DNA of 44,019 bases, from contig REGQ01000038.1 in NCBI GenBank assembly GCA_004134985.1, positions 12,202 to 56,220 on the forward strand. The letters run 5' to 3'. Below are positions 35,653 through 43,945 of the stretch, one piece after another. The notes below the pieces were generated by a model. It did no database searches. It saw only the letters and a list, made by a program, of their open reading frames with translations, and was not told where the DNA came from. Source of the DNA: Paenibacillaceae bacterium. GTDB taxonomy: Bacteria; Bacillota; Bacilli; Paenibacillales; Paenibacillaceae. A program made the translations under genes and the position numbers. Position 1 is the stretch's first letter. Each line of letters opens with the position of its first letter.

Positions 35653-35850
35653 GGCCATGTGGAATTCTAACGCTGATGAGCGGCGCTATTTAGGGAAATT
35701 CAGCCCAAAAATAATTGTAACGAAACTGAGCCACCTTATTTCTAGAAAATCACACGATTTTAGCCGTCCAAGGGATGAATAAGCGTTGTGACAAGCGTAG
35801 ATTTGAAAATGGGTCATTTGAGGCCATTTAAGCGCTGTGGCAAGCGTTAG
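35653..35850 (+). repeat. Dispersed ~190-bp element, family B, copy 2
   Basis: GGCCATGTGGAATT leads into CTAACGCT at 35667; the element ends with AGCGTTAG at 35843-35850. The interior matches copies 1 and 3 (CTGAGCCACCTTATTT, GCGGCGCTATTTAGGGAAAT). Two hairpin-like AAGCGYTGTGRCAAGCGT segments lie at about 35781 and 35830. No gene is encoded. Confidence 0.88.
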
Positions 35851-35909
35851 CGCAAGATTCCCCGCTCGCTCGCATTCGTCAATCAAAGTGATCTTTTCGT
35901 GCAGCTGAA

Positions 35910-37133
35910 TTAATAGTTAGATGTGGAATTTCTGTATGTTTTCCCTTTCCATAAAGTGATAAGAGCAATAATTAATCCAACAATAGAAAAGGATAAAATT
36001 ACTAATTGAATATCAAATCCTCTAGAAACAAGTAATGTTACACTTGCATAGGCAAGCGGATCAAACCCGTTCATTGCTAAGAAGACAATACTCATGACCC
36101 TCCCCATAATACGAGGATCAGTATCTTCTTGCGCTGAAGTGAAGAATGGGATTGAAACAAATGTCATGGTAAATCCAATTAAGAGCGCTAATGCTGTCAA
36201 AATATATAAATTAGGAATTTGACTAAATGCTATAGCTACGATTAATGTTGCAATTAATCCAGCAATCGAGGTTAATCCCCTGCGGCGTATTTTGACCATA
36301 CCGATTATTGCAGTACTTGCCAGCATCCCAACCCCTAAAGCAGCATCAATGTAACTAAGATTAATGGGTGACCCTCCATACGTTTCCACTAAAATTGGAA
36401 TTGCAATGGATATCGCTCCGAAGGCAAAGAAGTTTAACGTAATTAAAATAAGAATACCTGTAATTAAAAACTTACTTGCTTTTACATAGGAAAACCCTTC
36501 TATGAAATCTTTAAGCGGTGTTTGTTGGATTGTATTGTCTACGGGACCTTCTTTTAAGAAAGGTGGAAACATAAAAAAGGCAGACAAAAGAACAATAATA
36601 GCCGAGACTAAATAACCAATTGTTATGCCACCGAATTCCATGACACTCCCAGATATAATAGGTCCAATAACAAAACCAATCTGACCCAATCCCTGAATAA
36701 CGGCATTTGCTTGTTTTATTTGGTTTTTCTGTACCATTTTCGGGATTAATGATGTTCCAGCTGGTCCAGAAAAAGCATCTAATGTTCCAAAAATGAATCC
36801 CAAAATGATCAGGTATACAAATGTTAATTGATTTGCATTGTTTAATAAAAATATGATAACTAGCAGAATTCCTTGGATTGCACTCGTACTGAACATTATT
36901 GTCGTCTTCTTGAATTTATCAGCGAGAACCCCACCAAATGCCATCATGAGAATACGTGGCACAGTAATGGCAATGAGTATAATGCCTAATGAACTAGCAG
37001 AACCTAAATCAGAAATGACAAACCAAGTGGTTGTCATGAAAAACATGCTAAAACCGATAATCGCCAAAAAACTACCGATAAATAGAAATATAAAAGGGCG
37101 ATTTTTCATTAATGATTGTTCTTGTTGTTCCAT
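35910..37133 (-). CDS. MFS efflux-type transporter
   Basis: 408 residues from the ATG at 37133 (MEQQEQSLMKNRPF...), with GAGAGGAAGG just upstream. About 12 hydrophobic segments and LADKFKKTT as the cytoplasmic loop 2-3 motif mark it as a Major Facilitator. It resembles MFS drug-efflux proteins. The sequence is strikingly AT-rich compared with neighbours. It diverges from the MerR regulator, and both promoters look alike, so it is probably induced by a compound sensed by that regulator. Confidence 0.88.
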   Translation of the reverse strand: MEQQEQSLMKNRPFIFLFIGSFLAIIGFSMFFMTTTWFVISDLGSASSLGIILIAITVPRILMMAFGGVLADKFKKTTIMFSTSAIQGILLVIIFLLNNANQLTFVYLIILGFIFGTLDAFSGPAGTSLIPKMVQKNQIKQANAVIQGLGQIGFVIGPIISGSVMEFGGITIGYLVSAIIVLLSAFFMFPPFLKEGPVDNTIQQTPLKDFIEGFSYVKASKFLITGILILITLNFFAFGAISIAIPILVETYGGSPINLSYIDAALGVGMLASTAIIGMVKIRRRGLTSIAGLIATLIVAIAFSQIPNLYILTALALLIGFTMTFVSIPFFTSAQEDTDPRIMGRVMSIVFLAMNGFDPLAYASVTLLVSRGFDIQLVILSFSIVGLIIALITLWKGKTYRNSTSNY

Positions 37134-37166
37134 AAATAACCTTCCTCTCAAATTAATATAGAACCA

Positions 37167-37197
37167 ATCATAGATTGTGACGTAATGTCGTAAGCAA
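37167..37197 (-). promoter_or_regulatory. MFS gene promoter with 19-bp spacer
   Basis: Read on the minus strand: TTGCTT (37192-37197), 19 bp, TATGAT (37167-37172). The long spacer is typical of MerR-activated promoters. The spacer contains CGAC-x-TTA-x-GT-x-ACA, also present at the MerR gene promoter. Confidence 0.7.
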
Positions 37198-37240
37198 GCT
37201 TTTTTCATAAAAAGTATCCTAATTAATTTTGTTCATTCAT

Positions 37241-37454
37241 GGCTCTACCTAAAAATCAGTGCTTGACGAGACTCGGATGGGTTGCTGCGGGTTCGCAAGG
37301 TGTTTTCAATCGCCATTCAAAGCCGGATTTCTTATGCTAATTTTTAGAAGGTTGAAATCCGGCTTTAAAAAGCGACCACTTCGTTTTGCCAACCTCCCTG
37401 CAACCTTTCGCTGCCTTTCTCGCAGCCGTCAAGCACTGATTTTGGTTTTGAGCC
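37241..37454 (-). mobile_element. 214-bp MITE, family A, copy 2
   Basis: Same length and ends as copy 1 (GGCT...AGCC, with AAGTGCTTGACG/CAGTGCTTGACG variants) in the opposite orientation. The internal hairpin is conserved. Flanks TCATTCAT (37233-37240) and TCATTTAT (37455-37462) form an 8-bp target duplication with one mismatch. It separates the MFS and MerR promoters. Confidence 0.9.
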
Positions 37455-37487
37455 TCATTTATAGTTTTAAAACTGTTAACAATTGTG

Positions 37488-37518
37488 TTGAGTGCGACTT
37501 TATGTAACACGATATAAT
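37488..37518 (+). promoter_or_regulatory. MerR gene promoter with 19-bp spacer
   Basis: TTGAGT (37488-37493), 19 bp, TATAAT (37513-37518). The spacer shares the CGAC-x-TTA-x-GT-x-ACA pattern with the MFS promoter, and 21 of 31 positions match overall. AAGGAGG follows before the ATG at 37538. Autoregulation by MerR is likely. Confidence 0.72.
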
Positions 37519-37537
37519 TTAGTAAGGAGGTCATAAC

Positions 37538-38332
37538 ATGGAAATGACAATTGGTCAGTTTGCAAAATTAGTAGGTTCAACAGTGAGAACACTGCGTTAT
37601 TACGATAAAATTGAGTTGCTTACCCCAAAAAATTATAATCAAAATGGCCGAAAATTATATACACGATTAGACTGGGAACTTTTTCAGCAAATAATGATTT
37701 TAAAACATTTTGGTTTATCTTTAAATGAAATAAAAGAACAAATGACGAATGAAAATTTAAAAAATCGAGATTTATTGCTTGTACAGAAGCAGTTAATTGA
37801 AAAAAAACAAGCGGAGTTAAATGATATTTTAGAAGTAATTACGAGAATGGATCGGTTGTACAGCATTGAAGGTATTTCCGAGGAAAAATTAGATGAATTT
37901 GCTTTTATTATGCTTGATTTATTTAGGCGGGAAAAAAATCAAATTCAGGCATTTGAAAAATATTTTATGGCTGACAAGCAGATCATGAAAGAAATAAAGC
38001 TGCTTAATGATCCACAATATAAGGAGAAAATGGATAGAGAAGTATGGAATTTAATTCAAACGATTAGAAATGCTATACGTTTTAATGATTCAAGTAGCAG
38101 AAAAAAAGTGCGAGAAATTCTAAATAAAATGGATAACTTATTTCCAGCGAATAGAAGCTTTTTAAGTCTTATTGATGATAATAATTTTATTGCCAAGCAC
38201 AATCATGAGTTTAATAATTATTTACCTGAAGACATAGCTAGATATATTTATAAAGAAATGAAAACGTATTATGATGAAAAAGATAATAGTAAAGGGAAAG
38301 ATAATAATAAGGAAGATAAAACGGATAACTGA
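37538..38332 (+). CDS. MerR-family transcriptional regulator
   Basis: 264 residues. The N-terminal winged helix (1-70) has IGQFAKLVGSTVRTLRYYDKIELLTP, followed by the wing and YTRLDWELFQQI. A long coiled-coil helix (about 75-110) leads into a helical C-terminal domain that may bind a ligand and has a charged, low-complexity tail. The gene is very AT-rich, like the divergent MFS gene. It probably activates itself and the transporter when bound to an effector, possibly a drug. Confidence 0.9.
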   Translation: MEMTIGQFAKLVGSTVRTLRYYDKIELLTPKNYNQNGRKLYTRLDWELFQQIMILKHFGLSLNEIKEQMTNENLKNRDLLLVQKQLIEKKQAELNDILEVITRMDRLYSIEGISEEKLDEFAFIMLDLFRREKNQIQAFEKYFMADKQIMKEIKLLNDPQYKEKMDREVWNLIQTIRNAIRFNDSSSRKKVREILNKMDNLFPANRSFLSLIDDNNFIAKHNHEFNNYLPEDIARYIYKEMKTYYDEKDNSKGKDNNKEDKTDN

Positions 38333-38396
38333 AAAGTAAGTGACTCTCTATAGTCTTTGTAAAACTAACGGGGCAGGAGTTAAATAAGCACCAAAA

Positions 38397-38437
38397 TAAA
38401 AAGCCGATCCCTTAGCGTGAAGGAATACGACTTTTTT
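38397..38437 (+). terminator. Terminator after the MerR gene
   Basis: AAAAAGCCGATCCCTT and AAGGAATACGACTTTTTTT form an imperfect stem with a run of seven Ts. Confidence 0.6.
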
Positions 38438-38495
38438 TAGCTCGCAATTCTTTTAGCGTACAACATTTCTGGAATGTTGGCCAAAACGAACCGCT

Positions 38496-38522
38496 GACCC
38501 CCACCCTGTCAAAGTGGGGGTC
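38496..38522 (-). terminator. Hairpin downstream of threonine synthase
   Basis: GACCCCCAC pairs perfectly with GTGGGGGTC across a 9-base loop, 18 bases beyond the thrC stop codon. The following T run on the minus strand is short. Confidence 0.6.
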
Positions 38523-38539
38523 ATTTAGGCATCATGCAT

Positions 38540-39949
38540 CTATTCGCGTCCGTAAAATTCTTCCAACTGCTGAACGATTTCTTGCTTGGCATTGTCAATG
38601 ACAACCTGATGCTGCTCTTTCGTAAGCAGGCTGGCGATTTCCACCGGAAGCTCCTGCTTGATATCCAGCAGTCGGATGGCTTCATCGAACTTGGCCGGGT
38701 GAGCCGTTGCAAACGCGACACAAACGGTCTGGTCATCACCGCTTTGCTCCGTGTAGGATTCATAAGACGAAATCCCGCACGCGGTGTGAGGATCGAGCAA
38801 ATAGTCATATTCAAATTGATAGTTGCCGATGGCTTGCAGGCAGGCATCATTTTTGACGCCGAATGCGGCGAAATCTGACTGCACAACAGCTAACAACTGC
38901 TCATCGATTTGAATTTGGCCGGTCGACTGAAATTGTTTCATATAACTTGCCACTTTCGCAGTATCCCGATCAAGTAAATAGTACAGGTAACGCTCGAAAT
39001 TGCTGGCCACCTGAATATCCATTGACGGGCTGTGCGTGCTTTTGAATTCCCCGGATTTATAGACGCCGGTGCGCACGAACTGCTCCAGAATGTTGTTCTC
39101 ATTCGTAGCGATAATCAGTTTATTGATCGGAAGCCCCATCTGTTTGGCAAGATAGCCGGAGAAAATATTGCCGAAGTTGCCGGATGGCACGCTGAAGTTC
39201 ACTTTGGCGGCTTTTGTTTTGGCTCGGATTTGCAGGTAAGCATAGAAATAATAAACCGATTGCGCCAAAATACGCACAAAGTTAATGGAATTGACAGCAC
39301 GCAGATGATGTTTCTCTTTAAAGGAAAGATCCGCGAACAATTCCTTAATCAGTCCCTGACAATCGTCAAAATTGCCTTTGACGGAAAGGTTCAATACATT
39401 CTCGTCTTCAACAGTTGTCATCTGGCGCTCCTGCACGAGACTGACTTTCTGATGCGGATGCAGAATGCAGATGCGAATGCCTTCCTTCCCGCGTACCCCT
39501 TCAATCGCCGCGGCGCCTGTATCGCCTGAAGTTGCCCCAAGAATATGAATTGTCTCATTGTATTTCTTGGCCACATAGGAGTATAGCTCTCCCAAAAACT
39601 GCAGGGCCACATCTTTGAACGCAAATGTCGGTCCATGGAAAAGCTCTAGCACATAGAGCTGGTCATGGATCGGTTTCAATGGTGTAATCTCCGGATGCCG
39701 GAAGCGGCTGTAGCTGTTCGCAACAAGTTCTTTCAAGTCATCCTGGGGAATTTCATCATTAATATAGAGAGAGAAAATTTCAAGAAAAAGCGCTTCGTAG
39801 CTCAAGCCTGACCATTGGTCCAGCGTAGCGTCGGAAACGACCGGAATCTCTTCCGGAATCAACAGTCCGCCGTCGTCGGCAAGACCCATCAACAGTGTTT
39901 CGACAAACCCTTTGCCTGACACGTTGCCTCTTGTACTGCTGTATTTCAT
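38540..39949 (-). CDS. thrC: Threonine synthase
   Basis: 469 residues from the ATG at 39949; GGAGTGA is five bases upstream, so an in-frame ATG 27 bp earlier is not preferred. It is a PLP enzyme that converts O-phosphohomoserine to threonine. MKYSSTRG at the start, the PLP lysine in FHGPTFAFKD (Lys112), GATSGDTG and SGNFGNI match the long E. coli/yeast-type ThrC rather than the short Bacillus form. It appears to be a single-gene unit here; no hom or thrB gene is adjacent. Confidence 0.95.
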   Translation of the reverse strand: MKYSSTRGNVSGKGFVETLLMGLADDGGLLIPEEIPVVSDATLDQWSGLSYEALFLEIFSLYINDEIPQDDLKELVANSYSRFRHPEITPLKPIHDQLYVLELFHGPTFAFKDVALQFLGELYSYVAKKYNETIHILGATSGDTGAAAIEGVRGKEGIRICILHPHQKVSLVQERQMTTVEDENVLNLSVKGNFDDCQGLIKELFADLSFKEKHHLRAVNSINFVRILAQSVYYFYAYLQIRAKTKAAKVNFSVPSGNFGNIFSGYLAKQMGLPINKLIIATNENNILEQFVRTGVYKSGEFKSTHSPSMDIQVASNFERYLYYLLDRDTAKVASYMKQFQSTGQIQIDEQLLAVVQSDFAAFGVKNDACLQAIGNYQFEYDYLLDPHTACGISSYESYTEQSGDDQTVCVAFATAHPAKFDEAIRLLDIKQELPVEIASLLTKEQHQVVIDNAKQEIVQQLEEFYGRE

Positions 39950-39976
39950 CTCATTCACTCCATAACCATTAGTCAC

Positions 39977-40411
39977 CGAGGTGCATCTATTTATTTAAAG
40001 CATGTATACCGTCTATTTTACCTCTATTCTAACCATTTACCAAGTCAAAAATATGATTTTGCCATGAATTTCAACAGCCGACGGCCACAAAAGGCATTTA
40101 TAGCGTCGAAAAATGCCTGCGATTGGGGTAATTTGTCTCCCAGTCGATTTAGCGGAGTTAGGGTATACAAGATAACCGGTTACTCATCACCTGAAGTTCA
40201 CGGCAGCGCCCCAATGATTGGTGTTCATGAGGATGAGGGAGGATATTCGCTTTTGTAAGGGACAGATGTTCCGCTCTTTCGCTGAACAACGCTCTTGATT
40301 ATTTTTGTCTGTAACTGATCTTAAATAAATGTTTAAAATTACCGATAATATTGTTAATTAAATCGTTATCATTTTACTGCTAGCAACCACGTCAAGGAGG
40401 AGAATCAATCG
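39977..40411. other. Intergenic region between thrC and the chemotaxis receptor
   Basis: No gene is supported. A solo family C motif (GGACAGATGTTCCGCTCTTTCG) lies at about 40257-40284. The last 90 bases hold the receptor promoter and ribosome binding site. I did not find a clear thrC promoter. Confidence 0.45.
40322..40348 (+). promoter_or_regulatory. Sigma-D (flagellar/chemotaxis) promoter
   Basis: TAAA at 40322-40325, a 15-bp gap, then ACCGATAA at 40341-40348. This is one base from the sigma-D/sigma-28 consensus TAAA-N15-GCCGATAA. It is 64 bp upstream of the receptor start codon. Confidence 0.75.
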
Positions 40412-41956
40412 TTGATCAGAGAAAAGAATAAAGTAATGTTGTATCTCTCACTGTGTACCTTGCTTCTATCATTACTGACCCACTGGCTTAATCCCCAGAT
40501 GTTCCCCATGCATGGCGGACATGTTGCCGGCGGGGGAAGTGTTCATGTTCAGCTCTCCGATTTTCTGAAAATATTCAAAATCATCATACTGCTGACGCCA
40601 ATTGTGTTGTTTATGACGGCGGCTGTTCTTGCGGCAACACGTCTGGATCATAAGCTGCTGCCGCTGCTTAATACAGTGACGCTTGTGTTCAGCAGTATCT
40701 CTATCATTGCAGGCGGGAGCGGCATGGTGGAATATCACTTCTCGATTTTTATGGTGCTGGGCATTATTTTATATTACAGCAGTATTGGGCTGCTGCTGGT
40801 CGGCACGATAATATTTGCCCTGCAGCATGTGCTAGGCTATTTATCATTTCCGGAACTGGTGTATGGGGCAAGTGAATATCCTTTTTCGATGGTTCTGATT
40901 CATCTGCTCTTTGTCATTATGTTCGTCAGTGCGGTTTCGTATCAGATCCTGAAGCAGCGCAAGCTAATTCGACGAATGGAGCAGGAGCAGGGGGCAAATT
41001 TAAACCGAACGGTTAACAAGGTTATGGAGGAAGTCTCCGATTCAGCAGGAAACGTACTGGTCAATTCCAAGGAGCTGTCCGAGCATGCCATGAGATGGAA
41101 TGAATTGACGTCAAGTGTTGTCGTTTCGATGGATAGGTTGCGCAATGCATCCCAATTTCAGGTGAAGACAACGGAGACTGGGAAGCGGGCTGTCTCTGAG
41201 GTGCTGCAAGGCATTCACACGATTGCGGAATCTACAGCCTATGTGTCCGATTTTTCGAGCAAGGCGGCGAAAGATGCGGAGCAGGGAAATGCATCGATTC
41301 AGCAGGCTGTTATTCAAATAAATCAAATGAGCAGCAATCTCAAAGCATCGGCACACAAATTCCAGGCGCTTAATGAGCGTTCGGAGGAAATTACACAAGT
41401 AATCAGCTTGATTGCAGAAATTGCAGAACGCACAAACTTGCTCGCGCTGAATGCCTCCATCGAGGCCGCCAGAGCTGGTGAGCATGGCCAAGGGTTCGCC
41501 GTTGTCGCCAATGAAGTGCGCAATCTTTCCGATCAATCCGGTGAGGCGGCTTTACAGATTGCGGTGCTCATTGAAGACATTAAGCAAAATGCTCAAAATT
41601 CGACTGCGTACATGAATGGGCTCGTAAACGAATTTGAGCAAGGAAAAGAAACCGTGACGACAGCAGGCGAGGCATTTCAGCGGATTATGGAACTGGTGCG
41701 CACGATAGCCGAGCAGAGCAAGGAAACTTCGGGCGCATCCCGGCAAATGTCGATCAGCACCGAACAGATTACGGTTTCGATGGAGCAGGCTAACCAGCTT
41801 TCGATGGAGCTCGATGATACCGTGCAGGCGGTGACCGGCAGCTCTAAAGCGCAGAACGAACTGATTGAACGATCTTCAACACTCGCCGCCAAGCTTGAGC
41901 AGCTTAGTGACAAGCTGAACCAAACGATCATTACTACCAAAAAAGAGTTTTTTTAG
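40412..41956 (+). CDS. Multi-pass methyl-accepting chemotaxis receptor
   Basis: 514 residues from a TTG at 40412, with AAGGAGGAGA upstream. The N-terminal ~190 residues contain about six membrane segments and no periplasmic Cache domain or HAMP. Between segments 1 and 2 is a short His/Gly-rich loop, [13 protein letters not shown]. The C-terminal half is the long coiled-coil signalling domain with the conserved tip [20 protein letters not shown]. It should stimulate CheA. The multi-spanning sensor suggests detection within or near the membrane. Confidence 0.93.
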   Translation: MIREKNKVMLYLSLCTLLLSLLTHWLNPQMFPMHGGHVAGGGSVHVQLSDFLKIFKIIILLTPIVLFMTAAVLAATRLDHKLLPLLNTVTLVFSSISIIAGGSGMVEYHFSIFMVLGIILYYSSIGLLLVGTIIFALQHVLGYLSFPELVYGASEYPFSMVLIHLLFVIMFVSAVSYQILKQRKLIRRMEQEQGANLNRTVNKVMEEVSDSAGNVLVNSKELSEHAMRWNELTSSVVVSMDRLRNASQFQVKTTETGKRAVSEVLQGIHTIAESTAYVSDFSSKAAKDAEQGNASIQQAVIQINQMSSNLKASAHKFQALNERSEEITQVISLIAEIAERTNLLALNASIEAARAGEHGQGFAVVANEVRNLSDQSGEAALQIAVLIEDIKQNAQNSTAYMNGLVNEFEQGKETVTTAGEAFQRIMELVRTIAEQSKETSGASRQMSISTEQITVSMEQANQLSMELDDTVQAVTGSSKAQNELIERSSTLAAKLEQLSDKLNQTIITTKKEFF

Positions 41957-41976
41957 AATCTCAAGCACGATACTTA

Positions 41977-42006
41977 TTGTATAATTCATCCAATGAATAG
42001 TATAAT
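41977..42006 (+). promoter_or_regulatory. Candidate sigma-A promoter for the next gene
   Basis: TTGTAT (41977-41982), 18 bp, TATAAT (42001-42006). It lies about 120 bp upstream of the ATG at 42128. No terminator separates it from the receptor gene. Confidence 0.55.
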
Positions 42007-42127
42007 AGTAACGTTTGCTTACATAGGTCTTAAATCATAGTTTTATTGTTTTTATGCATCATTAGTAATGGTGTCGCTAGTGTTTGTTCTGAATTGAGTT
42101 TTACGATCAGAAACGAGGAGATGACGG

Positions 42128-42862
42128 ATGATGTTGAAATGGAACAAAGAAAAAATTAAAGGCTTTACGCTAGGGGTATTTACGACAGTACTGTCCGTGT
42201 CGCTGATCGGTTCGGCGGTCGCAGCGGGAAAATTAACGACAATTAAGGTTGTGCAGGACAATATCAAGTTGTTCGTGGACGGCAAGCTCGTGAAGCCTAC
42301 CGATGTCAAAGGAAATGTGATCGAGCCTTTTATTTATGATGGGACGACCTACCTGCCGCTGCGTTCATTGTCCAATGCCCTCACGAACAACCAGAAGCCG
42401 GTATCCTGGGATGCGAAGACTTCCTCAATCTATGTCGGACAAGCACCGGTGGCGGCGCAGACCGATATTGCGGAAGTGGAACCATATGCTACTAATGGCA
42501 GAGTGTACACTGGAGAGAATGCCAGCATTCGAATTTTGGATAAAACACTCACTCCGTTTAATAAGCTTGAAGACTCTAGTTATTTTACGTATATTCTAGA
42601 TTCCAACTACAGCCAGCTTAATGGACAATTGGTTGTTCCTTATACCAGCTTAGGTTCTACAGAGAAAGGTGCGGTTGTGTTCTACAGTGTGGACAAAAAG
42701 GGTGTCGAAACGAAGATTGCAGAATTTACTACCGAAGCGGGTGATGACCCGATTCCGGTCACGGTCGACCTGCGCGGCGTAGAAATATTAAAGATCGTTA
42801 CAGCTGCTCAAGGTGCAGGATACGGAGCGCTCTACAACGTTACACTATCGGGAATTAAATAA
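42128..42862 (+). CDS. Secreted protein with copper-amine-oxidase N-like and NPCBM-like domains
   Basis: 244 residues. A signal peptide (about 1-33, ending SAVAA) is followed by a short copper-amine-oxidase N-terminal-type domain (about 38-105) with IKLFVDGKLV, FIYDGTTYLPLRSLSNAL and VSWDAKTSSIYVG, a structural module common in Paenibacillus exported proteins. The C-terminal part (about 140-244) looks like an NPCBM-type beta-sandwich, with YFTYILDSNYSQLNGQ and VTVDLRGVEILKIVT. GAGGAGATG is upstream of the ATG. It may bind a polysaccharide or wall component; no enzyme domain is seen. Confidence 0.83.
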   Translation: MMLKWNKEKIKGFTLGVFTTVLSVSLIGSAVAAGKLTTIKVVQDNIKLFVDGKLVKPTDVKGNVIEPFIYDGTTYLPLRSLSNALTNNQKPVSWDAKTSSIYVGQAPVAAQTDIAEVEPYATNGRVYTGENASIRILDKTLTPFNKLEDSSYFTYILDSNYSQLNGQLVVPYTSLGSTEKGAVVFYSVDKKGVETKIAEFTTEAGDDPIPVTVDLRGVEILKIVTAAQGAGYGALYNVTLSGIK

Positions 42863-42872
42863 ATGATGACTT

Positions 42873-42896
42873 GGGGGCAGCAATGCCCCTTTGTTG
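42873..42896 (+). terminator. Terminator after the secreted NPCBM-like protein
   Basis: GGGGCA pairs with TGCCCC around a 4-base loop (GCAA), and TTTGTTGT follows. It starts 11 bases after the stop codon. Confidence 0.8.
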
Positions 42897-43262
42897 TCTG
42901 GACAAATTCAGTCCGCATGCCGGATACACGAGAGAGTTATGGCAGAGAGACTGCTCCGTGTCAAGTAAAAGGCCATAACGTTATCCATGAGCAGGAGAGC
43001 AAACAACAACCAACATGGGTGTTGTTGCCACGGCGCAGGAGCCGCCCACGACTTAAAGCGGCAGATGACTTTCAGGCTGTTGCCCAAAACAGACTTACCT
43101 TGTTTCGTTGGAGGCTGAGCAGGCTATTTTCCAAGGTCAAGAATGTGACTTTAGAAAATAGTCTTTTTGGCGTGGATTGATACAATAATGAGTCAATAGG
43201 GGAATTGGTGCCTATATCCTATCCAAAGTTGTGATAGCGGAAGAAGCATTATAATAAGAGTT
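42897..43262. other. Intergenic stretch without a supported gene
   Basis: Several short frames are open but show no recognisable motif or ribosome binding site. A hairpin, CAACAAC pairing with GTTGTTG, lies at about 43000-43025 without a T run. Confidence 0.4.
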
Positions 43263-43752
43263 ACACCGGGCGCGGCGTATACGCTTGAGCCGATTACAGC
43301 GGAAGCGGATATTGCTGAAAGCTGCTTTAAGGGGAAGTTCTGGCCGCAATATTATGCTGGCAAGCATGCCGTCCCGTATTTGTCGCAAGGCGGCTCCATC
43401 GTGCTAATGTCTGGCGCTGCGGGTCAAAGCCCGATCGCTGGCGCGGCTTCCTATGCGGCCTGCAACGGAGCTATCGAAAACTTGGGCAAAGCATTGGCGA
43501 TTGAGCTTGCTCCCATTCGGGCCAATGTTGTTGCTCCGGGAACGATCCTCACTGAGAAGGACCGTCCGGAAGCTTACGAAGCCTACAAGGAGATGTGTTT
43601 GTTAGGCCGTGTCGGAAGCGTGGAGGAGATCGTGCATTTCGTTCTGTACCTGATGACGAACCGTTATACAACGGGCAGCACGCTTTTCCCCGGCGGCGTT
43701 ATGTGTTGCGCTGACCTTCGCTTGGGCATGCAAACGGATATGAAAGTAAAGG
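43263..43752 (+). pseudogene. SDR-family dehydrogenase pseudogene, truncated at both ends
   Basis: The frame encodes about 145 residues matching the C-terminal part of a short-chain dehydrogenase: GGSIVLMSGAAG, SYAACNGAIENLGKALAIELAP (SYxxxNxA replaces the SYxxxK catalytic motif) and NVVAPGTI. The N-terminal Rossmann GxxxGxG half is missing, and no ATG or ribosome binding site precedes it. After TGSTLFPGG the usual C-terminus is lost, and the frame runs into family B copy 3. It is a decayed gene, not a functional enzyme. Confidence 0.8.
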
Positions 43753-43753
43753 T

Positions 43754-43945
43754 GGCCATGTGGATTTCTAACGCTGATGAGCGGCGCTATTTAGGGAAAT
43801 CTACCTCCATAAATATTTTAAGGAAACTGAGCCACCTTATTTGTAGAAAATTGCACGATTTTAGCCGTTTATGGGGAGAATAAGCGCTGTGGTAAGCGTT
43901 AGATTTGCAAAAGGGTCATTTGATGCCATTTAAGCGCTGTGGCAA
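43754..43945 (+). repeat. Dispersed ~190-bp element, family B, copy 3
   Basis: GGCCATGTGGATTT leads into CTAACGCT at 43768; the middle and the paired AAGCGCTGTGG segments match copies 1 and 2. The right end diverges after GGCAA, so the terminal AGCGTTAG is lost. It gives the SDR frame its final 40 or so residues. Confidence 0.85.

Noticed and set aside
40064-40258. 64-residue plus-strand frame between thrC and the chemoreceptor
   Set aside because: No ribosome binding site or motif, and it runs into the family C relic.
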